Source of the DNA: Thiobacillus sp. UBA2597
Lineage (GTDB): Bacteria; Pseudomonadota; Gammaproteobacteria; Burkholderiales; Thiobacillaceae
Length of the DNA: 45,957 nucleotides
Assembly (NCBI GenBank): GCA_002339725.1
Contig: DDKN01000087.1
Coordinates: 1 to 45,957 of the forward strand
Direction: 5' to 3'
Positions 31,926-39,540 of this stretch are shown here, piece by piece (position 1 is the first letter of the stretch; the number at the start of each line of letters is the position of its first letter). The position numbers and the translations under genes are program-made. The notes beneath the pieces are model-generated. The model saw only the letters and a list, made by a program, of their open reading frames with translations, did no database searches and was not told the DNA's origin.

Positions 31926-32987
31926 CTACAGCGCCGCCACGACGGCATCGCCCATCTGGCTGCAGGACACCTTCTTGCAACCTTCGGTGTAGATGTCAGC
32001 CGTGCGATAGCCCTGGGCGATCACCTGCTTCACCGCGTTCTCGATCCGGTCGGCGGTGGCCGCATCGGCGAAGGTGTAGCGGTACATCATGGCGACCGAG
32101 AGGATGGTCGCCAGCGGATTGGCGATGTCCTTGCCGGCGATGTCCGGGGCCGAGCCGTGGATCGGCTCGTACATGCCCTTGTTGTGCTCATCGAGCGAGG
32201 CCGAGGGCAGCATGCCGATGGAGCCGGACAGCATGGAGGCCTGATCCGACAGGATGTCGCCGAAGATGTTGCCGGTGACGATGACGTCGAACTGCTTGGG
32301 GTTGCGCACCAGCTGCATGGCGGCGTTGTCGACGTACATGCTGGACAGTTCGACCTCGGGGTAGTCCCGGGCCACCTCGAGCACCACCTCGCGCCACAAC
32401 TCGGAGCACTCCAGCACGTTGGCCTTCTCCACCGAACACAGGCGCTTGCCGCGCTTCATGGCGATGCCGAAGGCGACATGGGCCACGCGACGGATCTCCG
32501 ACTCGGAATAGATCATGGTGTTGAAGCCGACCCGCTCACCGTTGCGCACCTCGATGCCGCGCGGCTGGCCGAAATACACATCGCCGGTCAGCTCGCGCAC
32601 GATCATGATGTCCAGCCCGGCCACCACCTCGGGTTTCAGGGTCGAGGCCGAAGCGAGTTCAGGGTAGAGCAGCGCCGGGCGCAGGTTGGCGAACAGGTTC
32701 AATTCCTTGCGGATGCGCAGCAAACCCCGCTCCGGCCGCAGCGGGCGGTCGAGCGTATCGTACTGCGGACCGCCAACGGCACCGAGCAGCACGGCATCGG
32801 CCGCGCGCGCCAGCTTCAGCGTAGCCTCCGGCAGCGGGTCTTTCGCCGCATCGTAGCCGGCACCACCGATGGGCGCATGCTCCAGCTCGATCTTCATGCC
32901 GTCCTTCCTCAGGACCTCGAGCACCTTGACCGCCTGGGCGACGATCTCGGGACCAATGCCGTCACCCGGCAAGACTGCAAGCTTCAT
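31926..32987 (-). CDS. leuB: 3-isopropylmalate dehydrogenase
   Basis: 353 residues starting MKLAVLPGDGIGPEIVAQAV. Active-site residues appear in LLRIRKELNLFANLRPA, VRELTGDVYFGQPRG and NAAMQLVRNPKQFDVIV, and the NAD-binding stretch is EPIHGSAPDIAGKDIANPLA. It oxidatively decarboxylates 3-isopropylmalate in leucine synthesis. A TTG two codons upstream is possible, but ATG at 32987 fits the family. The gene is separated from leuD by the GxxExxY gene and its flanking repeats. Confidence 0.97.
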   Translation of the reverse strand: MKLAVLPGDGIGPEIVAQAVKVLEVLRKDGMKIELEHAPIGGAGYDAAKDPLPEATLKLARAADAVLLGAVGGPQYDTLDRPLRPERGLLRIRKELNLFANLRPALLYPELASASTLKPEVVAGLDIMIVRELTGDVYFGQPRGIEVRNGERVGFNTMIYSESEIRRVAHVAFGIAMKRGKRLCSVEKANVLECSELWREVVLEVARDYPEVELSSMYVDNAAMQLVRNPKQFDVIVTGNIFGDILSDQASMLSGSIGMLPSASLDEHNKGMYEPIHGSAPDIAGKDIANPLATILSVAMMYRYTFADAATADRIENAVKQVIAQGYRTADIYTEGCKKVSCSQMGDAVVAAL

Positions 32988-33002
32988 ATCCAATCATCCT
33001 CT

Positions 33003-33030
33003 ACCGCAAAGTACGCGAAGAACCGCCAAG
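33003..33030 (+). repeat. ACCGCAAAGGACGC dispersed repeat, copy C
   Basis: The plus strand reads ACCGCAAAGTACGCGAAGAA then CCGCCAAG. It lies 15 bp upstream of leuB and 4 bp from the stop of the GxxExxY gene. It is inverted relative to copy D, the other flank of that gene. Confidence 0.8.
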
Positions 33031-33034
33031 CACA

Positions 33035-33409
33035 TCACAAGCCGTTCACAACACGCTTGATCCCATCTTTCAGGCGCAACACATTGAAGTTGATCAAAAA
33101 ACCCAGCTTGTATTCGCCTAATTTCAAATAACTGAGCAACTGCGCCAAATGTAAATCCGTGATCTTATCCACGGTCTTCAATTCAACTACAACCTTGTCG
33201 GCCACCAACAAATCCAAGCGATAGCCCGTCTCGATCTCGAGGCCGTCATATCGGACGGGTTGTATGACCTGCCGCGTCACAGGCATGCGCTTGGCCAACT
33301 CATGCGCCAAGCAGACTTCATACACACCTTCCAACAACCCAGGTCCCAAGACGCTATGCACACGAAAAGCGGCATCCAGAATAGCCCGGCCTATCTCTTC
33401 GTGATCCAA
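33035..33409 (-). CDS. GxxExxY protein (PD-(D/E)XK nuclease-like)
   Basis: 124 residues from a TTG start. It reads LDHEEIGRAILDAAFRVHSV then GPGLLEGVYEVCLAHEL, which holds the family G-x-x-E-x-x-Y motif. The likely nuclease core is YRLDLLVADKVVVELKTV (Asp, then E-x-K) followed by QLLSYLK, as in the PD-(D/E)XK superfamily 3. All expected catalytic residues are present, so it could cut or bind nucleic acid; no member of this family has a firm biological role that I know of. An in-frame TAA 12 bases upstream leaves TTG as the only near start. The gene is bracketed within 3-4 bp by inverted copies of a dispersed repeat and interrupts leuD-leuB. Confidence 0.9.
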   Translation of the reverse strand: MDHEEIGRAILDAAFRVHSVLGPGLLEGVYEVCLAHELAKRMPVTRQVIQPVRYDGLEIETGYRLDLLVADKVVVELKTVDKITDLHLAQLLSYLKLGEYKLGFLINFNVLRLKDGIKRVVNGL

Positions 33410-33412
33410 GGT

Positions 33413-33438
33413 TTTGCGTCCTTAGCGCCCTTTGCGGT
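33413..33438 (-). repeat. ACCGCAAAGGGCGC dispersed repeat, copy D
   Basis: The minus strand reads ACCGCAAAGGGCGCTAAGGA then CGCAAA. It touches the leuD stop codon (33438-33440) at one side and lies 3 bp from the GxxExxY start at the other. Its AAGGA is correctly placed to be that gene's ribosome-binding site. Confidence 0.85.
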
Positions 33439-34076
33439 TAAACAAAAAGCCACGGGGTTTCGTTCTTGCGCCGCGCCTCGTAGGCCTTGATCTTGTCCAC
33501 GTGCTGCAGCGTGATGCCGATATCGTCCAGGCCGTTGAGCAGACGGTGCTTGCGCTCGGCGTCGACCTCGAACGGGATCGCCTCGCCGCTCGGTGTGGTC
33601 ACGGTCTGCGCGGCCAGGTCCACGGTCAGGCGATAGCCCTCGTGCGCCTCGGTCTCCTTGAACAGCCGGTCCACCACCTCGGCTGGCAGCACGATGGGCA
33701 GCAGGCCGTTCTTGAAGCAGTTGTTGTAGAAGATATCGGCGAAGCTGGGCGCGATCAGGACGCGGAAGCCGTAATCTTCCAGGGCCCAGGGCGCATGCTC
33801 GCGCGAAGAGCCGCAGCCGAAGTTCTCGCGCGCGAGCAGGATCGAGGCGCCGCGATAGCGCGGCCGGTTCAGCACAAAGTCGGGGTTGAGCGGCCGCTTC
33901 GAGTTGTCCATGCCCGGTTCGCCGTGGTCGAGATAACGCCACTCGTCGAACAGGTTGGGGCCGAACCCGGTACGCTTGATCGACTTCAGAAACTGCTTGG
34001 GGATGATGGCATCGGTGTCGACGTTGGCGCGGTCGAGCGGCACCACCAGCCCCTGATGTTTGACGAAAGGCTTCAT
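33438..34076 (-). CDS. leuD: 3-isopropylmalate dehydratase small subunit
   Basis: 212 residues. It begins MKPFVKHQGLVVPLDRANVD, then TDAIIPKQFLKSIKRTGFG; the small-subunit signature is LARENFGCGSSREHAPWAL near residues 82-100. With LeuC it isomerises 2- to 3-isopropylmalate. The start overlaps the entericidin-like stop by 4 bp. The 3' end, ...TPWLFV and TAA, abuts repeat copy D, so the junction of the inserted cassette is exactly at the leuD stop. Confidence 0.96.
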   Translation of the reverse strand: MKPFVKHQGLVVPLDRANVDTDAIIPKQFLKSIKRTGFGPNLFDEWRYLDHGEPGMDNSKRPLNPDFVLNRPRYRGASILLARENFGCGSSREHAPWALEDYGFRVLIAPSFADIFYNNCFKNGLLPIVLPAEVVDRLFKETEAHEGYRLTVDLAAQTVTTPSGEAIPFEVDAERKHRLLNGLDDIGITLQHVDKIKAYEARRKNETPWLFV

Positions 34077-34231
34077 TTGCTCGACTTCTGAATGGCCTCA
34101 CCGGCCTTTTCCAGATCCTGGCCGATGCCGCGCACGGTGTTGCAGCCATAGAGGCTGAACACGATGCCGATGGCCAGGGCCAGCAACGCGACTTTCAACA
34201 TACCGAACATGATCAGTTTTCTCGGATTCAT
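34073..34231 (-). CDS. Entericidin-like small lipoprotein
   Basis: 52 residues: MNPRKLIMFGMLKVALLALA, hydrophobic core, lipobox LYGC, then NTVRGIGQDLEKAGEAIQKS. The Cys followed by N-T-V-x-G-x-G-x-D is the entericidin A/B pattern. It should be a lipid-anchored peptide; E. coli EcnA/EcnB form an antidote/toxin pair, but only one copy is present here. The start was chosen because GAGGAAGG lies just upstream of this ATG. It sits between leuC and leuD, overlapping leuD by 4 bp, a placement I know from other betaproteobacteria. Confidence 0.88.
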   Translation of the reverse strand: MNPRKLIMFGMLKVALLALAIGIVFSLYGCNTVRGIGQDLEKAGEAIQKSSK

Positions 34232-34241
34232 GCTGCCTTCC

Positions 34242-35648
34242 TCAAGAAAGTTGTCTGACATCGACAAAGTGGCCAAACACGGCGGCAGCCGCCGCCATGG
34301 CCGGGCTCACCAGATGGGTGCGCCCGCCCTGCCCCTGCCGGCCCTCGAAATTGCGGTTCGAGGTGGAGGCGCAGCGCTCGCCCGGTTCCAGGCGGTCGGC
34401 GTTCATCGCCAGGCACATGGAGCAGCCCGGCTCGCGCCACTCGAAGCCGGCCGCTTTGAAGATTTGATCGAGCCCCTCGGCCTCGGCCTGGGCCTTCACC
34501 AGGCCCGAGCCGGGCACCACCATCGCCAGCTTGACGTTGGCCGCCACCTTGCGGCCCTTGGCCACGCTGGCCGCCGCCCGCAGATCCTCGATGCGGGAAT
34601 TGGTGCAGGAGCCGATGAACACCTTGTCCACCGCGATGTCGGAGATCGGCGTATGCGGCTTGAGGTCCATGTACTGCAGCGCCCGTTCCCAGTCCGCCCG
34701 CTTGACGGCATTGGGCGCCTCGGCCGGATCCGGCACCCGGCCGTCGATCGGCACCACCATCTCGGGCGAGGTGCCCCAGGTCACCTGGGGCTTGATTTCC
34801 TCCGCCTTGAGCTCGACCACGGCATCGAACTTCGCGTCCACATCGGAAACGAGGGTGCGCCAGTAGGCCACGGCCCGATCCCACATTTCACCCTGCGGCG
34901 CATAGGGCCGGCCGCGCAGATACTCGATGGTCTTATCGTCCACCGCCACCATGCCGGCACGGGCACCCGCCTCGATCGCCATGTTGCAGATCGACATACG
35001 GCCTTCCATGGAAAGCGCGCGGATGGCCGAGCCGCCGAACTCGATGGCATAGCCGGTGCCGCCGGCGGTGCCGATCTTGCCGATCACCGCCAGCACGATG
35101 TCCTTGCCGGTAATGCCATGACCCAAAGTTCCCTCGACCTTGACCAGCATGGCCTTGGATTTCTTCTGCCACAGGCACTGGGTGGCCAGCACATGCTCGA
35201 CCTCGGAGGTGCCGATGCCGAAGGCCAGAGCGGCGAAGGCGCCGTGAGTGCTGGTGTGGGAATCGCCGCAGACCAGGGTCATGCCCGGCTGGGTGAAGCC
35301 CTCTTCCGGGCCGATGACGTGGACGATGCCCTGGCGCCTGTCGTTCATGGCGAACTCGGTCAGGCCGAACTCGCGGCAGTTGGCGTCCAGGGTCTCGACC
35401 TGAATGCGCGAGACCGGATCGGCGATGCCCTTGTCCCGGTCGGTGGTCGGCACGTTGTGGTCGGGCGTGGCCAGTACCGAGGCCACGCGCCAGACCTTGC
35501 GGCCGTTGAGCTTGAGGCCCTCGAAGGCCTGGGGGCTGGTCACTTCATGCACCAGATGGCGGTCGATGTAGAGCAGGGTCGTGCCATCGGGCTCGACATG
35601 CACCACATGGGCATCCCACAACTTGTCGTAAAGGGTACGGGCGGACAT
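34242..35648 (-). CDS. leuC: 3-isopropylmalate dehydratase large subunit
   Basis: 468 residues starting MSARTLYDKLWDAHVV. Fe-S cluster ligands appear in GSCTNSRIEDL and CSMCLAMN (C-x2-C), and the substrate/cluster region VCGDSHTSTHGAFAALAFGI lies near residues 130-150. It forms the [4Fe-4S] isomerase with LeuD. It begins 28-36 bp after a candidate promoter in the gap behind the MFS gene, and the entericidin-like gene follows after 10 bp. Confidence 0.97.
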   Translation of the reverse strand: MSARTLYDKLWDAHVVHVEPDGTTLLYIDRHLVHEVTSPQAFEGLKLNGRKVWRVASVLATPDHNVPTTDRDKGIADPVSRIQVETLDANCREFGLTEFAMNDRRQGIVHVIGPEEGFTQPGMTLVCGDSHTSTHGAFAALAFGIGTSEVEHVLATQCLWQKKSKAMLVKVEGTLGHGITGKDIVLAVIGKIGTAGGTGYAIEFGGSAIRALSMEGRMSICNMAIEAGARAGMVAVDDKTIEYLRGRPYAPQGEMWDRAVAYWRTLVSDVDAKFDAVVELKAEEIKPQVTWGTSPEMVVPIDGRVPDPAEAPNAVKRADWERALQYMDLKPHTPISDIAVDKVFIGSCTNSRIEDLRAAASVAKGRKVAANVKLAMVVPGSGLVKAQAEAEGLDQIFKAAGFEWREPGCSMCLAMNADRLEPGERCASTSNRNFEGRQGQGGRTHLVSPAMAAAAAVFGHFVDVRQLS

Positions 35649-35675
35649 AGGGCAAATGGGGTCGGAAAGGCGCGA

Positions 35676-35684
35676 ATTATCGCA
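35676..35684 (-). promoter_or_regulatory. Extended -10 candidate upstream of leuC
   Basis: TGCGATAAT on the minus strand, 27 bp before the leuC ATG, in the 47-bp gap between the MFS stop and leuC. The TGn element compensates for the absence of a clear -35. It would give leuC its own promoter within the long minus block. Confidence 0.4.
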
Positions 35685-35695
35685 TTTACAGGGGC

Positions 35696-36847
35696 TTACA
35701 CGCTAGCGGGACGCCGTCCCTGCCAGGCGAACACCCCGGCCGCCAGCGCGGCGCAGGCGGCGGCCAGGCTGAAGGTGATGCCCGGCCCCAGGCCATCCCA
35801 GGCGGCGCCGGAATACAGGCTGCCCAGGGTGCCCCCGAAGCCGAAGGCCAGGCTGTTGTAGAGGCCCTGGCCGCGCGCCATGTTGCGGCCGCGGAAGTGG
35901 CGGTGCACCAGGGCCATGGCCGAGGCGTGATAGGCGCCGAAGGTCAGCGCATGCAGCACCTGGGCGAACAGCAGCAGCGGCAGGTTGTCCACCTGCCAGG
36001 CGATGATGAGAAAGCGCACGGCCGCCGCGGCCAGGGTGAGCAGGAGCACGGTCTCCGCCCGCAGCCGCTGAAACACCCGGGGCATGGCCAGGAACACCCC
36101 GATCTCGCAGATCACGCCCAAAGCCCAGAGCCAGCCGGCCAGGGTCTTGCTGTAGCCGGCATCGACCAGATGGATGGTGAAAAAGGTGTAGTACGGGCCA
36201 TGCGCCGCCGCCATGAGGATGGCCGCCACCAGCAGGGCGATCACCTCGGGCCGCTTGAGCACACGCTTGAGCGACACGTGCTCGGCTTCGAGGGTATTGA
36301 TCTGCGCCTCGGGGATGAAGCGGGCGAACAGGGCGACGCCGATCAGCAGGACCAGCACCACCCAGAGCAGGCTCTCGACCGGCCAGTGATCGAGCATGGC
36401 ACCCAGGCCGACCACGACCAGGATGAAGCCGATGGAGCCCCAGAGCCGGATATTGCCGTAGCGCTCGGTGCGGTCCTTCAGGTGCGACAGCGTGGTGGCC
36501 TCGACCAGCGGCAGGGAGGCGCTCCAGAAGAAGCTGATCAGGCTCATCACCAGGAACAGCCACCAGAAACCGGTGCCGAAGAACACCCCCAGATAGGAAA
36601 TGACGCAGACCAACGCCACCAGCTGCACGATGGCCACCCGCTTGCCCGTGCGGTCGGCGACATGGCCCCAGATGTTGGGCGCGAAGATGCGCATCACCTG
36701 CAGCAGCGACATCAGGATGCCGATCTGCAGGGCGCTGAACTCGAGCGAACGCAGATACAGGCTCCAATAGGGCGCCATGGCGCCGACGAAGGCGAAATAA
36801 AAGAAATAGAAGCCGGACAGGCGCCAGTACGGCAGGGAATGGGGCAT
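35696..36847 (-). CDS. MFS transporter (HcaT/MFS_1-like)
   Basis: 383 residues with twelve predicted membrane segments. It starts MPHSLPYWRLSGFYFFYFAF, typical of the MFS_1-like/HcaT (3-phenylpropionate transporter-like) family, with the loop 2-3 motif as GHVADRTGKRVAI. SLPLVEATTLSHLKD and YGNIRLWGSIGF are also conserved in that family; HCAT/nucleoside-type relatives share them. Substrate cannot be told. It lies between ydcH-like and leuC genes, with a hairpin upstream, and may be part of neither pathway. Confidence 0.85.
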   Translation of the reverse strand: MPHSLPYWRLSGFYFFYFAFVGAMAPYWSLYLRSLEFSALQIGILMSLLQVMRIFAPNIWGHVADRTGKRVAIVQLVALVCVISYLGVFFGTGFWWLFLVMSLISFFWSASLPLVEATTLSHLKDRTERYGNIRLWGSIGFILVVVGLGAMLDHWPVESLLWVVLVLLIGVALFARFIPEAQINTLEAEHVSLKRVLKRPEVIALLVAAILMAAAHGPYYTFFTIHLVDAGYSKTLAGWLWALGVICEIGVFLAMPRVFQRLRAETVLLLTLAAAAVRFLIIAWQVDNLPLLLFAQVLHALTFGAYHASAMALVHRHFRGRNMARGQGLYNSLAFGFGGTLGSLYSGAAWDGLGPGITFSLAAACAALAAGVFAWQGRRPASV

Positions 36848-36856
36848 GGGGTTATC

Positions 36857-36880
36857 AGGCGCCGACAGGGCACGGCGCCT
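36857..36880. other. Hairpin between ydcH-like gene and MFS gene
   Basis: AGGCGCCG (36857-36864) and CGGCGCCT (36873-36880) form a perfect 8-bp GC-rich stem with an 8-base loop. No T-run follows on the minus strand, so it is at most a weak terminator or pause site. Confidence 0.4.
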
Positions 36881-36901
36881 TGGATCAGAAACTCGAAGCG
36901 A

Positions 36902-37147
36902 TCAGGCCCGGGCCGCCAACAGCATCTGGTAGAGCTCGTCCTTCAGGGCCAGGCGCTTCTTCTTCAGGTCTTCGGCGTAGACATCGGAGGTCGGCTCGAT
37001 GTTCTGCTCGATCCGGTGAATCTCCCGGTCGACCGCATGATATTCGTCGAACAGCTTGGCGAAGTGGGCATTGCCCCGCTTGAGCGTGCGCATGGTCTCC
37101 TTGAACTCGGGAAACTCATGGGCCAGATCGTGGGGTTCGAGTTCCAT
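36902..37147 (-). CDS. YdcH/DUF465 family protein
   Basis: 81 residues, all helical: MELEPHDLAHEFPEFKETMR with the D-E-Y-H and E-x-D-R-E-I-H-R-I-E signature, then LKKKRLALKDELYQMLLA. The DUF465 family forms coiled-coil hairpins; its function is unknown. It follows aroC by 22 bp on the same strand and precedes the MFS gene by 54 bp. Confidence 0.9.
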   Translation of the reverse strand: MELEPHDLAHEFPEFKETMRTLKRGNAHFAKLFDEYHAVDREIHRIEQNIEPTSDVYAEDLKKKRLALKDELYQMLLAARA

Positions 37148-37169
37148 GGCATGGCTCCTGATTTGGCGG

Positions 37170-38279
37170 TTAAGACTGCCCTGACGCCCGGCCCGGGATC
37201 GGCCGGGTCGGACAGCTCACGTCGGCATTCTGGGCGCGCTGGCGCAGGGCATGATCCATCAGCACGATGGCGAGCATGGCCTCGGCGATCGGTGTGGCCC
37301 GGATGCCGACGCAGGGATCGTGCCGGCCGTGGGTCACCACCTCGACCGGCGCGCCGGCCAGATTGATCGAGCGGCCGGGCAGTCGGATGCTGGAAGTCGG
37401 CTTGATCGCGATCGAGGCGAGGATGTCCTGGCCGGTGGAGATGCCGCCCAGGATGCCGCCGGCGTGGTTGGACAGGAAGCCCTCCGGCGTCAACTCGTCG
37501 CGGTGCTCGGTGCCCTTCTGGCTGATGCAGGCGAAACCGGCGCCGATCTCGACGCCTTTGACCGCATTGATGCTCATCAGGGCATGGGCAAGATCGGCGT
37601 CCAGCCGGTCGTAGACCGGTTCGCCCAGGCCGACCGGCACCTTTTCCGCCACCACGTTGATGCGGGCGCCGATCGAGTTGCCTTCCTTGCGCAGGGCATC
37701 CATGTAGGCCTCCAGCTCAGGCACGATCTCGGCGTTGGGCGCAAAGAAGGGATTGGCATCGACTGGCGCCCAGTCCTTGAACGGCACCACGATGGGACCG
37801 AGCTGGGCCAGATAGCCCCGGATGACGGTACCGTATTTCTCCCGCAGCCACTTTTTGGCGATGGCGCCGGCGGCCACCCGCACCGCGGTTTCCCGGGCCG
37901 AGGAGCGACCACCGCCGCGGTAGTCGCGGATGCCGTATTTCTGCCAATAGGTGTAATCGGCATGCCCCGGGCGGAAGGTCTGGGCGATCTCGGAGTAATC
38001 CTTGCTGCGCTGATCCTCGTTGCGGATCAGCAGCGCGATCGGGGTGCCGGTGGTCCTGCCCTCGAACACGCCGGACAGGATTTCCACCGTGTCCGATTCG
38101 CGCCGCTGGGTGACGTGGCGCGAGGTGCCGGGCTTGCGCCGATCCAGCTCATGCTGGATATCCTCCGGGCTCAGGACCAGGCCGGGCGGGCAGCCATCGA
38201 CCACGCAGCCGATGGCGGGACCGTGGGACTCACCGAAGGAGGTGACGCAGAACAGTGTGCCGATGGAATTGCCGGACAT
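37170..38279 (-). CDS. aroC: Chorismate synthase
   Basis: 369 residues. It begins MSGNSIGTLFCVTSFGESHG; other signature blocks are GPAIGCVVDGCPPGL, RRRESD-like RRESDTVEILSGVFEG, PGHADYTYWQKYGIRDYRGG and GGRSSARETAVRVAAGAIAK. It converts EPSP to chorismate using reduced FMN. The C-terminus ends in a short non-conserved tail. It is the first gene of the 22-kb minus block and is divergent from the diguanylate-cyclase gene, with a 151-bp spacer that contains no clear promoter or other feature by my reading. Confidence 0.97.
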   Translation of the reverse strand: MSGNSIGTLFCVTSFGESHGPAIGCVVDGCPPGLVLSPEDIQHELDRRKPGTSRHVTQRRESDTVEILSGVFEGRTTGTPIALLIRNEDQRSKDYSEIAQTFRPGHADYTYWQKYGIRDYRGGGRSSARETAVRVAAGAIAKKWLREKYGTVIRGYLAQLGPIVVPFKDWAPVDANPFFAPNAEIVPELEAYMDALRKEGNSIGARINVVAEKVPVGLGEPVYDRLDADLAHALMSINAVKGVEIGAGFACISQKGTEHRDELTPEGFLSNHAGGILGGISTGQDILASIAIKPTSSIRLPGRSINLAGAPVEVVTHGRHDPCVGIRATPIAEAMLAIVLMDHALRQRAQNADVSCPTRPIPGRASGQS

Positions 38280-38430
38280 TGCGCAGCCTATAGATGTTTT
38301 CCGGTAATTTTAACCCAAGGAGCTAGGAAAAACCCTGGCGCACGTACGTATTCACCCTTGGGCACCGCCCGGAACCCCTCAACCATGCGGCTTCATAGAC
38401 TGCAGGCATCGTATCGATCCGTTTGCAGCC

Positions 38431-39540
38431 ATGCCGAAACGCCCTCACTATCTCATCGCCGCCGCCGTGCTGGTGGCCCTGTTTGCGCTCGAAATCACAC
38501 TCGACCGCAGCTGGGCCCGGGGCGACATCCTGCGTCATATCGTGCTCGATGTCGGGCTGTTCGGCCTGGTCTTCGGCCCGCTGGCGTGGTGGCTGGTATT
38601 CCGCCCCCTGCTCAACCTGGAAACCAGCCAGGAACACGATCTCAGCCTGTTGAGCCGCGCGCTCACCGCGACCAGCAACGCCGTCTTCATCACCGACCGG
38701 ACCGGCAACATTGCCTGGGCCAACGAGGCCTTCTCCAAGATGTGCGGCTATGAAATCGAGGAGATCCTCGGCCGCAACCCGCGTTTTCTGCAATCCGGCC
38801 TGCAAAGTCCGGCCTACTACAAGGAGATGTGGGCCACCATCCTGTCCGGTCAAAGCTGGGTCAGCGAAACCGTGGAGCGGCACAAGGCCGGCCATACCTA
38901 TACCGTACGCCAGACCATCACGCCGATCATGGACGAGCTGCAGCAGATCACCCACTTCGTTGCCATGCACGACGACATCACCGCCCTGAAAGAGGCCGAG
39001 GCACGCATGCAGCACCTGGCCCATCACGATGCGCTGACCGGACTGTCCAACCGGGTGTTGTTCAAGGACCGGCTCAAGCAGGCCCTGCGTCTGGCCAAGC
39101 GCAGCCGGGAGACGCTGGCCCTGCTCTACATCGATCTCGACCGTTTCAAGCAGGTGAATGACAGTCTGGGCCACGCCATCGGCGACGAGCTGCTGAAAGC
39201 GGTGGCCAGGCGCCTGCGCCGCTGCCTGCGCGAGAGCGATACCGTTTCCCGCCTGGGCGGCGACGAGTTCACCGTGATCCTGCAGAACATCCACAGCGCG
39301 GCAGACGCCGCCAAAGTGGCCGGGAAGATCATCGAGGCCTTGGACAAGCCGTTCCAGGTGCAAGGCAATGAAATCCAGATCGGCAGCAGCATCGGCATCG
39401 CGATCTATATGCGCGATGGCGAGAGTGTGGCCAGTCTCATGCAGGCGGCCGATGCCGCCATGTATCAGGCCAAGACCGAAACCGGCAGCTGCTACCGTTT
39501 CTATGCCGCCGATCCCGATCGACCGGCCGAGCCGGACTGA
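38431..39540 (+). CDS. Membrane PAS-GGDEF diguanylate cyclase
   Basis: 369 residues. Two membrane segments at the N-terminus (about 8-24 and 38-58) are followed by a PAS domain (residues about 70-180: NAVFITDRTGNIAWANEAF, GYEIEEILGRNPRFLQSG) and a GGDEF domain (about 195-355). The domain has HHDALTGLSNRVLF, DLDRFKQVNDSLGHAIGD and an intact GGDEF. RESD lies five residues before GGDEF, a full inhibitory I-site. It should make cyclic di-GMP, responding to a signal at the membrane or in the PAS pocket. No EAL domain is present. It is monocistronic, and its stop directly abuts that of the opposing aminopeptidase gene. Confidence 0.93.
   Translation: MPKRPHYLIAAAVLVALFALEITLDRSWARGDILRHIVLDVGLFGLVFGPLAWWLVFRPLLNLETSQEHDLSLLSRALTATSNAVFITDRTGNIAWANEAFSKMCGYEIEEILGRNPRFLQSGLQSPAYYKEMWATILSGQSWVSETVERHKAGHTYTVRQTITPIMDELQQITHFVAMHDDITALKEAEARMQHLAHHDALTGLSNRVLFKDRLKQALRLAKRSRETLALLYIDLDRFKQVNDSLGHAIGDELLKAVARRLRRCLRESDTVSRLGGDEFTVILQNIHSAADAAKVAGKIIEALDKPFQVQGNEIQIGSSIGIAIYMRDGESVASLMQAADAAMYQAKTETGSCYRFYAADPDRPAEPD

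Noticed and set aside
31731..33438. Insertion sequence around leuB
   Set aside because: The inverted repeat pairs look like IS ends at first, but no transposase frame is present and leuB itself is a normal housekeeping gene.
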